A DNA stretch of 44,501 nt from Alkaliphilus serpentinus (GCF_009017255.1 NZ_WBZB01000015.1:1-44501); one strand, 5' to 3'; shown: positions 1-8,725, counted from the stretch's first letter. Notes: generated by a model not told the origin, from the letters alone. Program-made: numbers and translations.

Positions 1-1
1 A

Positions 2-127
2 GAAGAAACGGTGGAAGCTATTGGAGTAAATGCTCGGCTGGAGGAGTTTGAGAATTGTGGTCATTCTCCATTGGTGGATTGTCCAGATGCTTTAGCAGAG
101 AAGATTCTAAACTTTATTAAAGAGTAG
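2..127 (+). CDS. alpha/beta hydrolase, C-terminal part only
   Basis: An open frame enters from the window edge and gives 41 residues before a TAG stop at 125-127. It contains a GHSP segment, the usual setting of the catalytic His in alpha/beta hydrolases, and ends in an amphipathic helix (ALAEKILNFIKE) typical of that fold. Nine bases separate its stop from the next ATG, so it is probably the first of two tandem hydrolases in one operon. Substrate unknown; the nucleophile and acid residues lie outside the window. Confidence 0.6.
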   Translation, partial: EETVEAIGVNARLEEFENCGHSPLVDCPDALAEKILNFIKE

Positions 128-136
128 GGTGATAAA

Positions 137-943
137 ATGCCACTAATAAAGATCAATGATTTGGAAATCAACTATAAGCTTACTGGGGAGGGAAATAGAG
201 TCTTAGTTATCCTAAATGGCATCATGATGAGTGCCGAAAGTTGGAATGGACTAACCCCCTCCTATGCCAAGGCTGGGTATCGGGTATTGAATGTAGATTT
301 TAGAGATCAAGGCATGTCTCAGTCTTCTCCTGTAGGATATGAAATAGGTCAACATGTAGAGGACTTAAGGGAGCTTTTAATGATTCTTGGAATAGAGAAG
401 TGTAACCTGTTTGGCATTTCCTATGGAGGCCAGGTGGCAATGTTGTTTGCCTTAAAACATCCAGACATGCTAGAAAGCTTGCTGCTAGCCAATACAATGG
501 CGAGACTAACCAACTATTTAAAGGCCATAGGTGGAGCGTGGGATGAAGCAGCAAAGCTTAAGGACGGTAGGAAGTTTTTTAGATTGGCAATGCCCCTAAT
601 CTATTCAGATAGGTTCTATGAGAAGAACTGGCAATGGTTGAAGGAGCGGGAAGAAACCATGGGTAAGGCCCTCAGTGAAGAGTGGTTTGATAGATATCTT
701 AGGCTTTCCTCTAGTCATGGAGAATATGATATTGTAGAAAGGCTACATAACATCAACCTCCCTACCCTTGTAATAGCCGCTGATAGAGATGTTATAACCC
801 CTTACGAGGAACAATTGATTATTCATAAAGAGATAAAGGGTTCAAACCTTGTGGTTATTCCTGAGGCTGGCCATGCGTCCTGCTATGAAAAAATGGAGGA
901 GTTTATTTTCATAGTGTTAGGGTTCTTAGCTATAAAACCTTAA
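137..943 (+). CDS. alpha/beta hydrolase
   Basis: A 268-residue protein of normal length for a single-domain alpha/beta hydrolase. The triad can be read directly: nucleophile Ser95 in GISYGG, acid Asp218 in ADRDVITP, and His246 in AGHAS. The oxyanion region reads LNGIMMS, with Asn where most family members have His (HG motif). No signal peptide or membrane segment, so cytoplasmic. It resembles the lactonase/thioesterase/C-C hydrolase branch, but the sequence does not fix a substrate. It follows another hydrolase by 9 bases and precedes a KAS III-like enzyme and a CoA-transferase, so a role on acyl-CoA, thioester or beta-dicarbonyl compounds is a reasonable inference. The ATG has only a modest upstream ribosome site (AGGGTG). 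Confidence 0.85.
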   Translation: MPLIKINDLEINYKLTGEGNRVLVILNGIMMSAESWNGLTPSYAKAGYRVLNVDFRDQGMSQSSPVGYEIGQHVEDLRELLMILGIEKCNLFGISYGGQVAMLFALKHPDMLESLLLANTMARLTNYLKAIGGAWDEAAKLKDGRKFFRLAMPLIYSDRFYEKNWQWLKEREETMGKALSEEWFDRYLRLSSSHGEYDIVERLHNINLPTLVIAADRDVITPYEEQLIIHKEIKGSNLVVIPEAGHASCYEKMEEFIFIVLGFLAIKP

Positions 944-968
944 TACAGTATTTGGAGTAGGAGGCTGA

Positions 969-1067
969 AGGGTTTATGGATATTTACAGCAAATATTAGA
1001 TAGCTTTGACGAGGTTGAGGAAGTGTCTAATACCATTGCAAATCTTGCAAATATTCAGGTTTATTAG
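969..1067 (+). pseudogene. possible gene remnant between hydrolase and KAS III-like gene
   Basis: A short open frame without any usual start codon runs from just after a TGA to a TAG at 1065-1067. Its product (…LQQILDSFDEVEEVSNTIANL…) is acidic and helix-like. It could be the end of a decayed gene or chance; I do not recognise it. Confidence 0.2.
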
Positions 1068-1092
1068 CAGATCACTTTTAGGAGGTAATTTC

Positions 1093-2112
1093 ATGAAGGA
1101 TATATATGTTGGAATTGTTGGTACTGGGCTGTATATTCCAAATACCTATGAAACTGCTGAAGAAATATCTCAGCAATCGGGAATTCCTGTTGATGTTATA
1201 AAGAATAAGTTTGGATTCTACAAAAAACCAGTTGCCGGCAGAGAAGACGGCACCATGGAAATGGGAGTAAAGGCAGCACTGGATTGTCTAGAAAAAACGA
1301 AAACTGACCCATTGGATATTGATGTCATCATTTGTATTGGCGAAGAATATAAGGAATATCCACTAACGACTTCCGGTATTTATATTCAGGAGGCTATAGG
1401 CGCCCATAGGGCTTGGGCCTTTGATATAGCCCAAAGGTGCGGGACGGCAGTTGTGGCTATGAAGATGGCAAAATCTTTAATGTTGTCAGATGACAAAATT
1501 AATACCGTTTTAATAGCTGGCGGCTATAGAAATGGCGACTTAATCGACTACAAAAACGATAGAGTTACCTTTATGTTTAATCTCGGAGCTGGTGGAGGCG
1601 CCATTTTACTTAAGAAAAACTACGGGAAAAACCTGTTATTAGAAACCTCCATCATTACCGATGGGTCCTTTTCTAGAGATGTGGCAGTGAAGTACGGAGG
1701 TACAGAAAACCCATTAACAAAGGAGAATATTGATTATGGCTTAAAATCTCTAGATGTTCTAGATCCCCAGCATATGAAAAAGGGCTTAGGCGAAAAAAGC
1801 ATGCCGAACTTTGTAAGGGTAATAGATGAGAGCCTAAAGGCCAGTGGATATTCTCTGAGGGACATTGATTATATTGCTATGCTCCATATGAAACCCTCAG
1901 CTCATAAATTTGTTCTTGAGGAATTAGGTTTACCACTAGATAAATCTATATATCTTAAAGATTATGGTCATATAGGTCAAATTGATCAAATCCTTTCAAC
2001 AACCCTTGCCCTTCAGGAAGGAAAAATAAAGGATGGTGACGTGGTAGTATGGGTTAGCGCAGGCATTGGCTATGCATGGGATGCTTGTACAATTAAATGG
2101 GGCAAGGCTTAA
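1093..2112 (+). CDS. KAS III-like (thiolase-fold) condensing enzyme with C-H-H triad
   Basis: 339 residues from ATG 1093, chosen because AGGAGG ends 7 bases upstream; a longer TTG reading (1006) lacks a ribosome site. The fold is that of 3-oxoacyl-ACP synthase III: N-terminal GIVGTGLYIP, nucleophile Cys116 in AQRCGTAVV, a glycine-rich NLGAGGGA loop, His265 in MLHMKPS, and a C-terminal VSAGIGYAWDA segment. In FabH the third catalytic residue is Asn in a YGN motif; here the aligned position is His293 (YGHIG). Condensation or acyl transfer between CoA thioesters is the family's chemistry; the CoA-transferase 12 bases downstream suggests a CoA rather than ACP substrate. It is unlikely to be the housekeeping FabH because no fatty-acid synthesis genes other than a FabG-like SDR are near. 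Exact reaction unknown. Confidence 0.75.
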   Translation: MKDIYVGIVGTGLYIPNTYETAEEISQQSGIPVDVIKNKFGFYKKPVAGREDGTMEMGVKAALDCLEKTKTDPLDIDVIICIGEEYKEYPLTTSGIYIQEAIGAHRAWAFDIAQRCGTAVVAMKMAKSLMLSDDKINTVLIAGGYRNGDLIDYKNDRVTFMFNLGAGGGAILLKKNYGKNLLLETSIITDGSFSRDVAVKYGGTENPLTKENIDYGLKSLDVLDPQHMKKGLGEKSMPNFVRVIDESLKASGYSLRDIDYIAMLHMKPSAHKFVLEELGLPLDKSIYLKDYGHIGQIDQILSTTLALQEGKIKDGDVVVWVSAGIGYAWDACTIKWGKA

Positions 2113-2124
2113 GGGGGGTTAAGA

Positions 2125-3456
2125 ATGACAACAAGGATAATGGAACTATATAAAAAAAGGCTAACCAATATAGATGGTGCATTAAAGAATATTCAATCCA
2201 ATGATTTTATCATTGCGGCCTTAGGGGGGAGTGAGCCAATTCCCCTATTAGAGGAGCTCCATAGAGTGAAGGATTTAGGGGTAAGGAATTGTGAGCTTAG
2301 TAACTGTCTTCCCATGAAGGATTATGAATTTATAAAGAACCCAGAGTACCAAGATGCCATATTTACAGCTGGGTGGTTTTATTCCCCTATCATGCGAAAG
2401 GCTAACAAAAATGGAAATGTCTCATTTGCACCCCAGCACTTGCATAATGCCTTTACAAAAAGATTATATGCTAGGGATGGTAGAAGGCTGGTACTATTGT
2501 GTAGCTGCTCCTCAATGGATAAGCATGGTTATTTAACCCTATCCTTGGGAACCACCTACGAGCGTCATGCCATTGAAGAGGGAGCCTTTGTGATTGCTGT
2601 GGTCAATTCGAAGCTTCCTAGAACCTTTGGAGACACAATTGTCCACGTTAGTGAAGTAGATGTAATTATAGAAGCGGATTATGAAGTGCCTACTTTACCA
2701 ATAGCACCTATAAATGAACTGGATCAAAAAATTGGTGATTATATTGCTGAGTTGGTGGAGGATGGATCAACTATCCAGCTGGGGATAGGGGGCATTCCCA
2801 ACGCAGTGGCAGAAGCACTGAAGGTTAAAAAACACCTAGGTATCCATACAGAAATGTTTACCGATGGTATGGTTGACCTCTTAAACTGTGGTGCAGTAGA
2901 TAACTCTCACAAAACTTTATACAAAGGTAAAACCATAGCCACCTTTGCATTAGGTAGTGGAAAACTCTACGATTTTATCGATGATAACCCATCGGTGGTG
3001 TTTAAATATGGAAAATGGACCAATAGTCCCTATGTTGTTGGGCAAAATCACAAGATGGTATCCATCAATACTACAATAGAGGTTGATTTGTCCGGCCAAT
3101 GTGCATCTGAATCTATTGGACCTGTCCAGTTCTCAGGAACTGGAGGACAATCAGATACAGCCATCGGAGCTCAACTTTCTCCTGAAGGCAAATCCTTTAT
3201 TGCCCTTTATTCTACTACAGATATCAAGGACAAAGAGGGTGGAGTCACTACCATTTCCAAAATTGTGCCAATGCTTAAGCAAGGGGCAGCAGTCAGTCTT
3301 TCAAGGAATGATGTAGACTATGTTGTTACAGAATATGGAGCTGTAAGACTACGGGGTAGAACAATAAAAGAACGAGTAGAAAGATTAATCAGTATTGCCC
3401 ATCCAGACTTTAGGGATCAGTTGAGATTTGAAGCAAAGCAGCATGGGATTTGGTAA
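2125..3456 (+). CDS. acyl-CoA:carboxylate CoA-transferase (4-hydroxybutyrate/butyrate type)
   Basis: 443 residues, the usual length of the Cat1/AbfT family (acetyl-CoA hydrolase/transferase fold). The catalytic Glu that forms the gamma-glutamyl-CoA thioester is Glu243 in TEMFTDGM. The CoA-site signatures GIGGIPNAV and SIGPVQFSGTGGQSD are both present. The enzyme should move CoA between short-chain acids such as acetate, butyrate or 4-hydroxybutyrate; the preferred pair cannot be read. A strong AAGGGGGG site precedes ATG 2125, 12 bases after the KAS III-like gene, so they are almost surely co-transcribed. In fermenting clostridia such enzymes activate or release acids without spending ATP. Confidence 0.88.
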   Translation: MTTRIMELYKKRLTNIDGALKNIQSNDFIIAALGGSEPIPLLEELHRVKDLGVRNCELSNCLPMKDYEFIKNPEYQDAIFTAGWFYSPIMRKANKNGNVSFAPQHLHNAFTKRLYARDGRRLVLLCSCSSMDKHGYLTLSLGTTYERHAIEEGAFVIAVVNSKLPRTFGDTIVHVSEVDVIIEADYEVPTLPIAPINELDQKIGDYIAELVEDGSTIQLGIGGIPNAVAEALKVKKHLGIHTEMFTDGMVDLLNCGAVDNSHKTLYKGKTIATFALGSGKLYDFIDDNPSVVFKYGKWTNSPYVVGQNHKMVSINTTIEVDLSGQCASESIGPVQFSGTGGQSDTAIGAQLSPEGKSFIALYSTTDIKDKEGGVTTISKIVPMLKQGAAVSLSRNDVDYVVTEYGAVRLRGRTIKERVERLISIAHPDFRDQLRFEAKQHGIW

Positions 3457-3469
3457 AAAGCAATTAGTA

Positions 3470-3730
3470 ATTAACAATTAATAATTAATAATTAAAAACC
3501 AAGAATTTAAGAATGAATGAAGAGTGAAGAATTAAGAATTAGGAATTAAGAATTAAGAATTAAGAATTAAGTATGAAGAATTAAGATAAGCAGATAACCC
3601 AATCTCTGATTGGTGCTAGTCACTTAGCTAGAAATTTGATATAAAATTTCATTTTGTTGTATCTGTATTTTATGTCAAATTAACTAGCAACATCAATTCA
3701 ACATTCAACATTTAACATTTAACATTTAAT
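3470..3730. repeat. heptamer-armed palindromic element (copy A)
   Basis: The left arm (about 3501-3586) is built of seven-base units of AATTAAG type. The right arm (3695-3730) is built of ATTCAAC/ATTTAAC units. The core holds a GAAATTT…AAATTTC palindrome near 3630-3650. It fills the gap before the SDR gene. The same architecture recurs elsewhere in the window. Confidence 0.7.
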
Positions 3731-3752
3731 TTGATATATAGGGGGTTTTAAA

Positions 3753-4493
3753 ATGCGTTTAAAGGATAAAGTAGCAATCGTAACAGGCTCAACCAGAGGC
3801 TTGGGTAGGGCAATAGCCGAGAAGTATGCCCTAGAGGGAGCTAAGGTAGTGATTATTGATAGAAATGAAGAACCCTTAGCAACGGCTGTAAAGGAAATGA
3901 AGGAAAAATATAATGAAATATATGGCTATGTAATGGATGTTACAAATAGGCCGCAGGTAAAAGAGGTTTTTGCAAAAATAGTTGAAGAGTTAGGAACCGT
4001 GGATATTCTAGTGAATAATGCAGGGATTACAGCCGATGCACAGCTTTACAAGATGACGGATGATCAATGGGATCATGTGATCAATGTAAACCTTACAGGG
4101 GTATATAACTGCTCTAAAGAGGCTGTTAACATCATGCGACCTAAGGAATATGGAAAGATTATAAATATATCTTCTGTTGTGGGATTATATGGTAATTTTG
4201 GTCAAAGCAACTATGCAGCAACTAAATCAGGACTAATTGGTATGACAAAATCTATGGCTAAAGAGCTTGGAAGAAAAAATATCAATGTAAATGCAGTTTG
4301 CCCAGGCTTTATTGAAACAGAAATGACGGCTAAAATGCCAGAAAAGGTACTGGATATGATGAGGGATAAGGCACCCCTCAATAGGCTAGGTAAGCCATCA
4401 GATATCGCAAATGCTTGTTTATTTTTGGCATCTGAGGAATCAAGCTTTGTAACAGGTGCTGCATTATCGGTAGATGGTGGGATTGTTTTATAG
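3753..4493 (+). CDS. SDR 3-oxoacyl-(ACP/CoA) reductase, FabG/PhaB-like
   Basis: 246 residues, a classical short-chain dehydrogenase. It has the nucleotide-binding TGSTRGLG (residues 12-19), the NNAG motif, catalytic Ser in NISSVVG, the YAATK active-site pair, and the PGFIETEM segment. The acidic residue after strand 2 (VIIDRNE) leaves NADH or NADPH open. The product should reduce 3-oxoacyl thioesters to 3-hydroxyacyl thioesters. It follows the CoA-transferase after a 296-base gap that holds a repeat element, so co-transcription is uncertain. A GGGGG ribosome site precedes ATG 3753 and a strong terminator follows at 4518. FabG or acetoacetyl-CoA reductase are both possible; the neighbours favour a CoA substrate. 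Confidence 0.85.
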   Translation: MRLKDKVAIVTGSTRGLGRAIAEKYALEGAKVVIIDRNEEPLATAVKEMKEKYNEIYGYVMDVTNRPQVKEVFAKIVEELGTVDILVNNAGITADAQLYKMTDDQWDHVINVNLTGVYNCSKEAVNIMRPKEYGKIINISSVVGLYGNFGQSNYAATKSGLIGMTKSMAKELGRKNINVNAVCPGFIETEMTAKMPEKVLDMMRDKAPLNRLGKPSDIANACLFLASEESSFVTGAALSVDGGIVL

Positions 4494-4517
4494 AGACAGT
4501 TAGAAATAGTTTCCCCC

Positions 4518-4561
4518 AAAAATCAGTGGGACGGTACAGATTTTGTCCCACTGATTTTTTT
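4518..4561 (+). terminator. rho-independent terminator after SDR gene
   Basis: A 15-base inverted repeat (AATCAGTGGGAC paired with GTCCCACTGATT) is followed by a run of T. It ends the first gene cluster. Confidence 0.9.
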
Positions 4562-4565
4562 ATTT

Positions 4566-4594
4566 TTGCGCTTCTTGGAATATTGTTTTATAAT
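4566..4594 (+). promoter_or_regulatory. sigma-A-type promoter for first glpX
   Basis: TTGCGC (4566-4571), 17 bases, TATAAT (4589-4594). It lies just downstream of the preceding terminator and leaves a leader of roughly 120 bases before ATG 4724. Confidence 0.65.
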
Positions 4595-4723
4595 GGATAT
4601 AGAATAAAAAGATTATCTTGTTGTGAATTGAAGCATATTAATGTATGATAGATTCCAGTAATGAAATATAATGATATTTTTAGTTCTTATACATAAGTAT
4701 TTAACTGAAGGGAGAAAGGCAAT

Positions 4724-5725
4724 ATGGATAGAAATCTAGCTATGGAGTTGGTTAGGGTAACGGAAACTGCTGCACTAACGGCTGCTGGGTATATGGGTAG
4801 AGGAGATAAGATCGGTGCCGATCAAGCAGCTGTTGACGGTATGAGGAGGGCTTTTTCTGGTCTTTCCATAAAGGGGACGGTTGTTATAGGTGAAGGTGAA
4901 TTGGATGAAGCTCCTATGCTTTACATTGGCGAAACGGTAGGCTGTCTATGTGAAGCTGATGAAGAAGTAGATATTGCAGTTGATCCCTTAGAAGGTACCA
5001 ATCTAATTGCAAAGGGATTACCAAATGCTATTGCAGTTGTTGCAATGGCACCAAAGGGATGTCTATTGCATGCTCCTGACACCTATATGAAGAAAATTGC
5101 TGTAGGGCCAAAGGCTAAGGGAGTTATTAATATTAATGGATCTGTAAAGGAAAATCTGGAGGCAGTCTCTAGGGTCTTAGATAAGGACATCGAAGATCTA
5201 ACGGTTATTATACAGGATAGACCTCGACATGAAGAATATATTCGAGAGGTTAGGGAAGCTGGAGCTCGAATCAAGCTTTTTAGTGATGGCGATGTAGCTG
5301 CAGCTATTGCCACAGGCTTTGATAATACAGGAATTGATATAATGCTTGGTATCGGAGGAGCACCAGAGGGAGTTATTGCAGCAGCAGCAATAAAATGTCT
5401 AGGTGGGGATATGCAGGGAATACTAAATCCAATGAGCCCTGAAGAAATCGAAAGATGCCACCTTTTAGGAATTAAAGATGATGAAATCTATAAGGTATTA
5501 ACCATAGAGGACTTGGTGAAGGGTGAGGATTGCTTTTTTGCCGCCACTGGAATTACCCAAGGAGATTTGTTAAGGGGCGTAGTTTACAAAGGAAACAATA
5601 TGGCCCAAACCCATTCAGTGGTTATGAGGGGTAAAACCGGTACAATTCGATTTGTTGATGCAATCCATAGATTGAATAAAAATGATATTCTTACAGCCAT
5701 GATGAAAAAGCATGGAAGAGGATAG
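4724..5725 (+). CDS. glpX: fructose-1,6-bisphosphatase class II
   Basis: 333 residues matching the GlpX family: metal and phosphate sites VIGEGELDEAPML and DPLEGTN, the RPRHEE segment, KLFSDGDVAAA, GIGGAPEGVIAAAA and the C-terminal THSVVMRGKTGTIRF. It hydrolyses fructose-1,6-bisphosphate to fructose-6-phosphate in gluconeogenesis, using a divalent metal. ATG 4724 follows a GGGAGAAAGG site. It has a near-copy 272 bases downstream; the two share most motif blocks but differ in many positions, so this is an old tandem duplication rather than an assembly artefact. Confidence 0.93.
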   Translation: MDRNLAMELVRVTETAALTAAGYMGRGDKIGADQAAVDGMRRAFSGLSIKGTVVIGEGELDEAPMLYIGETVGCLCEADEEVDIAVDPLEGTNLIAKGLPNAIAVVAMAPKGCLLHAPDTYMKKIAVGPKAKGVININGSVKENLEAVSRVLDKDIEDLTVIIQDRPRHEEYIREVREAGARIKLFSDGDVAAAIATGFDNTGIDIMLGIGGAPEGVIAAAAIKCLGGDMQGILNPMSPEEIERCHLLGIKDDEIYKVLTIEDLVKGEDCFFAATGITQGDLLRGVVYKGNNMAQTHSVVMRGKTGTIRFVDAIHRLNKNDILTAMMKKHGRG

Positions 5726-5733
5726 GGGAAGGG

Positions 5734-5977
5734 CAATTAAGAATTTAGAATTAAGAGTGAAGATTTAAGAATTAAGGATGGGAAGAATTATGAATGAAGA
5801 ACATAAGAAATTGAGAATTGAAAATTGAAATATATTTACTGCAAAACACTATATAATAATGGTTTTTATATATTAGTACTTTGGTACAAACTAATTAAGA
5901 AAAACACTATAAAAGAAACTTGCATGCAAATTTCAACTGAAATTCAACATTCATCATTTATCATTCAACATTAAATT
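5734..5977. repeat. heptamer-armed palindromic element (copy B)
   Basis: The left arm (5734-5776 and beyond) has AATTAAG-like units. The right arm (5941-5977) has ATTCAACATTCATC-type units. A TTGCATGCAA palindrome and a neighbouring AAATTTC/GAAATT pair form the core near 5920-5945. It separates the two glpX genes. Confidence 0.65.
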
Positions 5978-5997
5978 TGATTTCAAGGAGTGTTTAT

Positions 5998-6957
5998 ATG
6001 GATCGTAATTTAGCCATTAATTTAATACGTGTTACTGAAGCAGCGGCCTTGGGTGCTGCAAAGCATATGGGTAGAGGAGATAAAAATGCAGCTGATCAAG
6101 CTGGCGTGGATGGCATGAGGCGGATGTTTGATACCATTGATGTTGAGGGCTTGGTGGTTATTGGTGAAGGGGAAATGGATGAGGCACCGATGCTATATAT
6201 AGGAGAGGTTGTTGGATGCGGTGGAACTAAGGTGGATATCGCAGTAGATCCTGTTGAAGGTACCAATTCGGTGGCCAAGGGGCTTCCTAATGCAATAGCT
6301 GTAGTGGCAATGGCTCCAAGGGGCTGCCTTTTGAACGCACCAGATATGTATATGGATAAGATTGCTGTTGGACCGAAGGCTACCGGAAAAGTTCATTTAG
6401 ATGCTCCCATTAGCGAAAATCTAAAGGCAACAGCCCATGCATTGGATAAAAGCATCTCTGATTTAACGGTTACAATGTTGGATAGGCCTAGGCACCAAGA
6501 AATCATTAAACAGTGTAGAGAGGTTGGGGCAAGAATAAAGCTATTTAAGGATGGGGACGTTGCAGCGGCACTATCTACATGCTTTGATGATACTGGCGTA
6601 GACATTTTATTAGGTATTGGTGGAGCACCTGAAGGTGTGATTGCAGCAGCCGCTTTGAAGTGTCTTGGTGGCCATTTTCAAGGTAGGTTAATGCCTAGTA
6701 GTGATGAGGAGCTTCAAAGATGTATAAGAATGGGGCTGGATGTCAATAAGATATTATATATGGAAGATCTTGTTAAAGGAAATGAAGTATATTTTGCTGC
6801 AACAGGGATATCCGATGGAGAATTATTAAAGGGCGTAGTGTATGTAGGTAAGGGTGCAGCTAAAACCCATTCTGTTGTTATGCGCTCAGAATCTGGTACT
6901 ATAAGATTTATAGAAACCATCCATAAATTCAACAAAAAGCCTAAATACGCATATTAA
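5998..6957 (+). CDS. glpX: fructose-1,6-bisphosphatase class II, second copy
   Basis: 319 residues from ATG 5998, chosen because AAGGAG lies 7 bases upstream; the alternative start at 5977 has no ribosome site. It begins MDRNLAINLIRVTEAAA, very like the first copy, and keeps GEGEMDEAPML, DPVEGTN, RPRHQE, KLFKDGDVAAA, GIGGAPEGVIAAAA and THSVVMRSESGTIRF. All motif blocks of the family are intact, so both copies should be active. One possibility is that they are tuned to different conditions; some GlpX proteins also accept sedoheptulose-1,7-bisphosphate. Rho follows 45 bases later. Confidence 0.92.
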   Translation: MDRNLAINLIRVTEAAALGAAKHMGRGDKNAADQAGVDGMRRMFDTIDVEGLVVIGEGEMDEAPMLYIGEVVGCGGTKVDIAVDPVEGTNSVAKGLPNAIAVVAMAPRGCLLNAPDMYMDKIAVGPKATGKVHLDAPISENLKATAHALDKSISDLTVTMLDRPRHQEIIKQCREVGARIKLFKDGDVAAALSTCFDDTGVDILLGIGGAPEGVIAAAALKCLGGHFQGRLMPSSDEELQRCIRMGLDVNKILYMEDLVKGNEVYFAATGISDGELLKGVVYVGKGAAKTHSVVMRSESGTIRFIETIHKFNKKPKYAY

Positions 6958-7002
6958 ATATTTATAAATGCAGATGAAAAATATACCATTGGAGGTGTAA
7001 GC

Positions 7003-8406
7003 TTGGATATTAATGAGATATCGTCCTTAAAGCTGACGGAGCTTAGGGAGATAGCCCATAAAATGGGTTTGAAAAGTGTTGTGAAGTACAAAAAAGACCA
7101 ACTATTACAATGGATTAAAGAACATCAAGAAAAAAGCCATGAAATTGCAAATCAGGATGCCAAAGAGGAGTCTTCAGAAGATTTACAGCAGACAAGGGAA
7201 GGGGAAACTAAAAAGGAAAAGACAGCCCATAGGGTAAAAAACCCTAAACATCAAGATTTACCTGACCATCTCACGGACGAGATTCCAGAGGGGGAAGAGG
7301 TTAATATTGCTGCCGGCATATTAGAGATACATACAGACGGCTATGGCTTTTTAAGAAGGGAAAACTATCTGTCCAGTGACGAAGACATCTATATTTCTCC
7401 TTCTCAAATCAGAAGGTTTAATATGAGAACTGGTGATAAAATAACGGGAATAACTAGACCACCCAAAAGTGGAGAAAAGTTTAAGGCATTATTATACGTT
7501 AAAAAAATCAATGATCTTCCACCTGAATCCGCTACAAGAAGACCAAATTTCGAGGATCTCACCCCTATATATCCCCAACAAAGAATTAATTTAGAAATCA
7601 ACTCAAATGAACTTTCAACAAGATTAATCGACTTTATCGCTCCCATTGGAAAGGGCCAAAGGGGTATCATTGTTGCGCCTCCAAAGGCAGGTAAAACAAT
7701 ACTACTACAAAAAATTGCCAACAGTATTTCTAAGAATTATCCTGATATTGATATTATCGTTTTATTAATAGATGAACGACCAGAGGAAGTAACGGATATG
7801 CAGAGATCTATTAAAGGTGATGTAGTGTATTCAACCTTTGATGAACTTCCAAGTCATCATGTTAAGGTGGCGGAGATGGTATTAAGTAGAGCCCAAAGGC
7901 TAGTTGAGCATGGCAAGGATGTTGTAATTCTTTTAGATAGTATTACAAGGCTTGCAAGGGCCTATAACTTAACCATTCCTCCTACAGGGAGAACCCTATC
8001 TGGAGGATTAGATCCAGGTGCCCTCCATAAGCCAAAGAGATTTTTCGGTGCTGCCAGAAAGCTTGAAGAAGCCGGCAGTTTGACCATTATAGCCACCGCT
8101 TTAGTTGAAACAGGCAGCAGAATGGACGACGTAATCTTCGAGGAATTTAAAGGCACAGGTAATATGGAGCTTCATTTAGATAGAAGGCTTTCAGAAAAGA
8201 GGATTTTCCCAGCCATTGACATAAATAAGTCTGGTACAAGAAGGGAAGAATTGTTGTTAAGTCAGGTGGAGTTAGAAACCATATGGAATATCCGTAGAGC
8301 TCTAAGCAATAATCCAGTTCAGGATGTCACTGAAAAGATCATAAGCTCCTTGGTGGAAACCAAGACAAATGCTGAATTTATTGAGATGTTTAGAAAACGG
8401 ATATAA
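7003..8406 (+). CDS. rho: transcription termination factor Rho
   Basis: 467 residues from a TTG start backed by GGAGGTG five bases upstream. The order is a Rho_N helical domain ([15 protein letters not shown]), a charged Lys/Glu-rich linker (about residues 40-95), the cold-shock RNA-binding domain ([14 protein letters not shown]), then the ring ATPase with Walker A APPKAGKT, the Q-loop region and [13 protein letters not shown]. It is the hexameric RNA-dependent helicase that ends untranslated transcripts. The rho-rpmE-tdk order is conserved in Firmicutes and anchors this part as core chromosome. Confidence 0.97.
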   Translation: MDINEISSLKLTELREIAHKMGLKSVVKYKKDQLLQWIKEHQEKSHEIANQDAKEESSEDLQQTREGETKKEKTAHRVKNPKHQDLPDHLTDEIPEGEEVNIAAGILEIHTDGYGFLRRENYLSSDEDIYISPSQIRRFNMRTGDKITGITRPPKSGEKFKALLYVKKINDLPPESATRRPNFEDLTPIYPQQRINLEINSNELSTRLIDFIAPIGKGQRGIIVAPPKAGKTILLQKIANSISKNYPDIDIIVLLIDERPEEVTDMQRSIKGDVVYSTFDELPSHHVKVAEMVLSRAQRLVEHGKDVVILLDSITRLARAYNLTIPPTGRTLSGGLDPGALHKPKRFFGAARKLEEAGSLTIIATALVETGSRMDDVIFEEFKGTGNMELHLDRRLSEKRIFPAIDINKSGTRREELLLSQVELETIWNIRRALSNNPVQDVTEKIISSLVETKTNAEFIEMFRKRI

Positions 8407-8418
8407 AGGAATTATTGC

Positions 8419-8447
8419 TTGCACCACCCCGCTGAGTGTGCTATAAT
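8419..8447 (+). promoter_or_regulatory. strong promoter for rpmE
   Basis: TTGCAC (8419-8424), 17 bases, TATAAT (8442-8447). The leader holds a small CTTAAC…GTTAAG hairpin at about 8464-8479. Ribosomal protein genes commonly have promoters of this strength. Confidence 0.75.
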
Positions 8448-8527
8448 GTAATAGTTAATTTGGCTTAACTCCGTTAAGATTAAATACTTATGATATATAA
8501 GGTATATGGAAAGAAGAGGTGAAGAAT

Positions 8528-8725
8528 ATGAAAAAAGACATTCATCCAGATTACAAAGAGGTAGAAGTTCATTGCGCATGTGGAAACACATTTAAAACTG
8601 GTTCAACAAAAAAAGAACTAAGAGTAGAAATATGCTCAGACTGTCATCCTTTTTTCACTGGTAAGCAAAAGACTATTGAAAAAGGCGGACGTGTTGAAAA
8701 GTTCAACAAGAAATTTGGAATGTAA
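8528..8725 (+). CDS. rpmE: 50S ribosomal protein L31, zinc-binding form
   Basis: 65 residues from ATG 8528, preceded by AGAGGTG; a GTG at 8519 would sit on that ribosome site. The sequence starts [19 protein letters not shown] and ends KFNKKFGM. Four cysteines (CAC pair and CSDC) mark the zinc-containing C+ form of L31, which is replaced by a Cys-less paralogue under zinc starvation in some bacteria. Part of the large subunit. Confidence 0.96.
   Translation: MKKDIHPDYKEVEVHCACGNTFKTGSTKKELRVEICSDCHPFFTGKQKTIEKGGRVEKFNKKFGM

Noticed and set aside
1006-1092. Longer TTG start for the KAS III-like protein
   Set aside because: No ribosome site at 1006, and the extra 29 residues do not match the family; AGGAGG points to ATG 1093.
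3501-3586. Tandem AATTAAG repeats as a possible CRISPR array
   Set aside because: Units are seven bases with no spacers of constant length and no cas genes; they are short tandem repeats.
6096-6278. Reverse-strand open frames inside glpX, rho, copA, atpB and other genes
   Set aside because: They lie wholly within well-supported genes, lack ribosome sites and show low-complexity Ser/Thr/Pro-rich products typical of antisense shadows.
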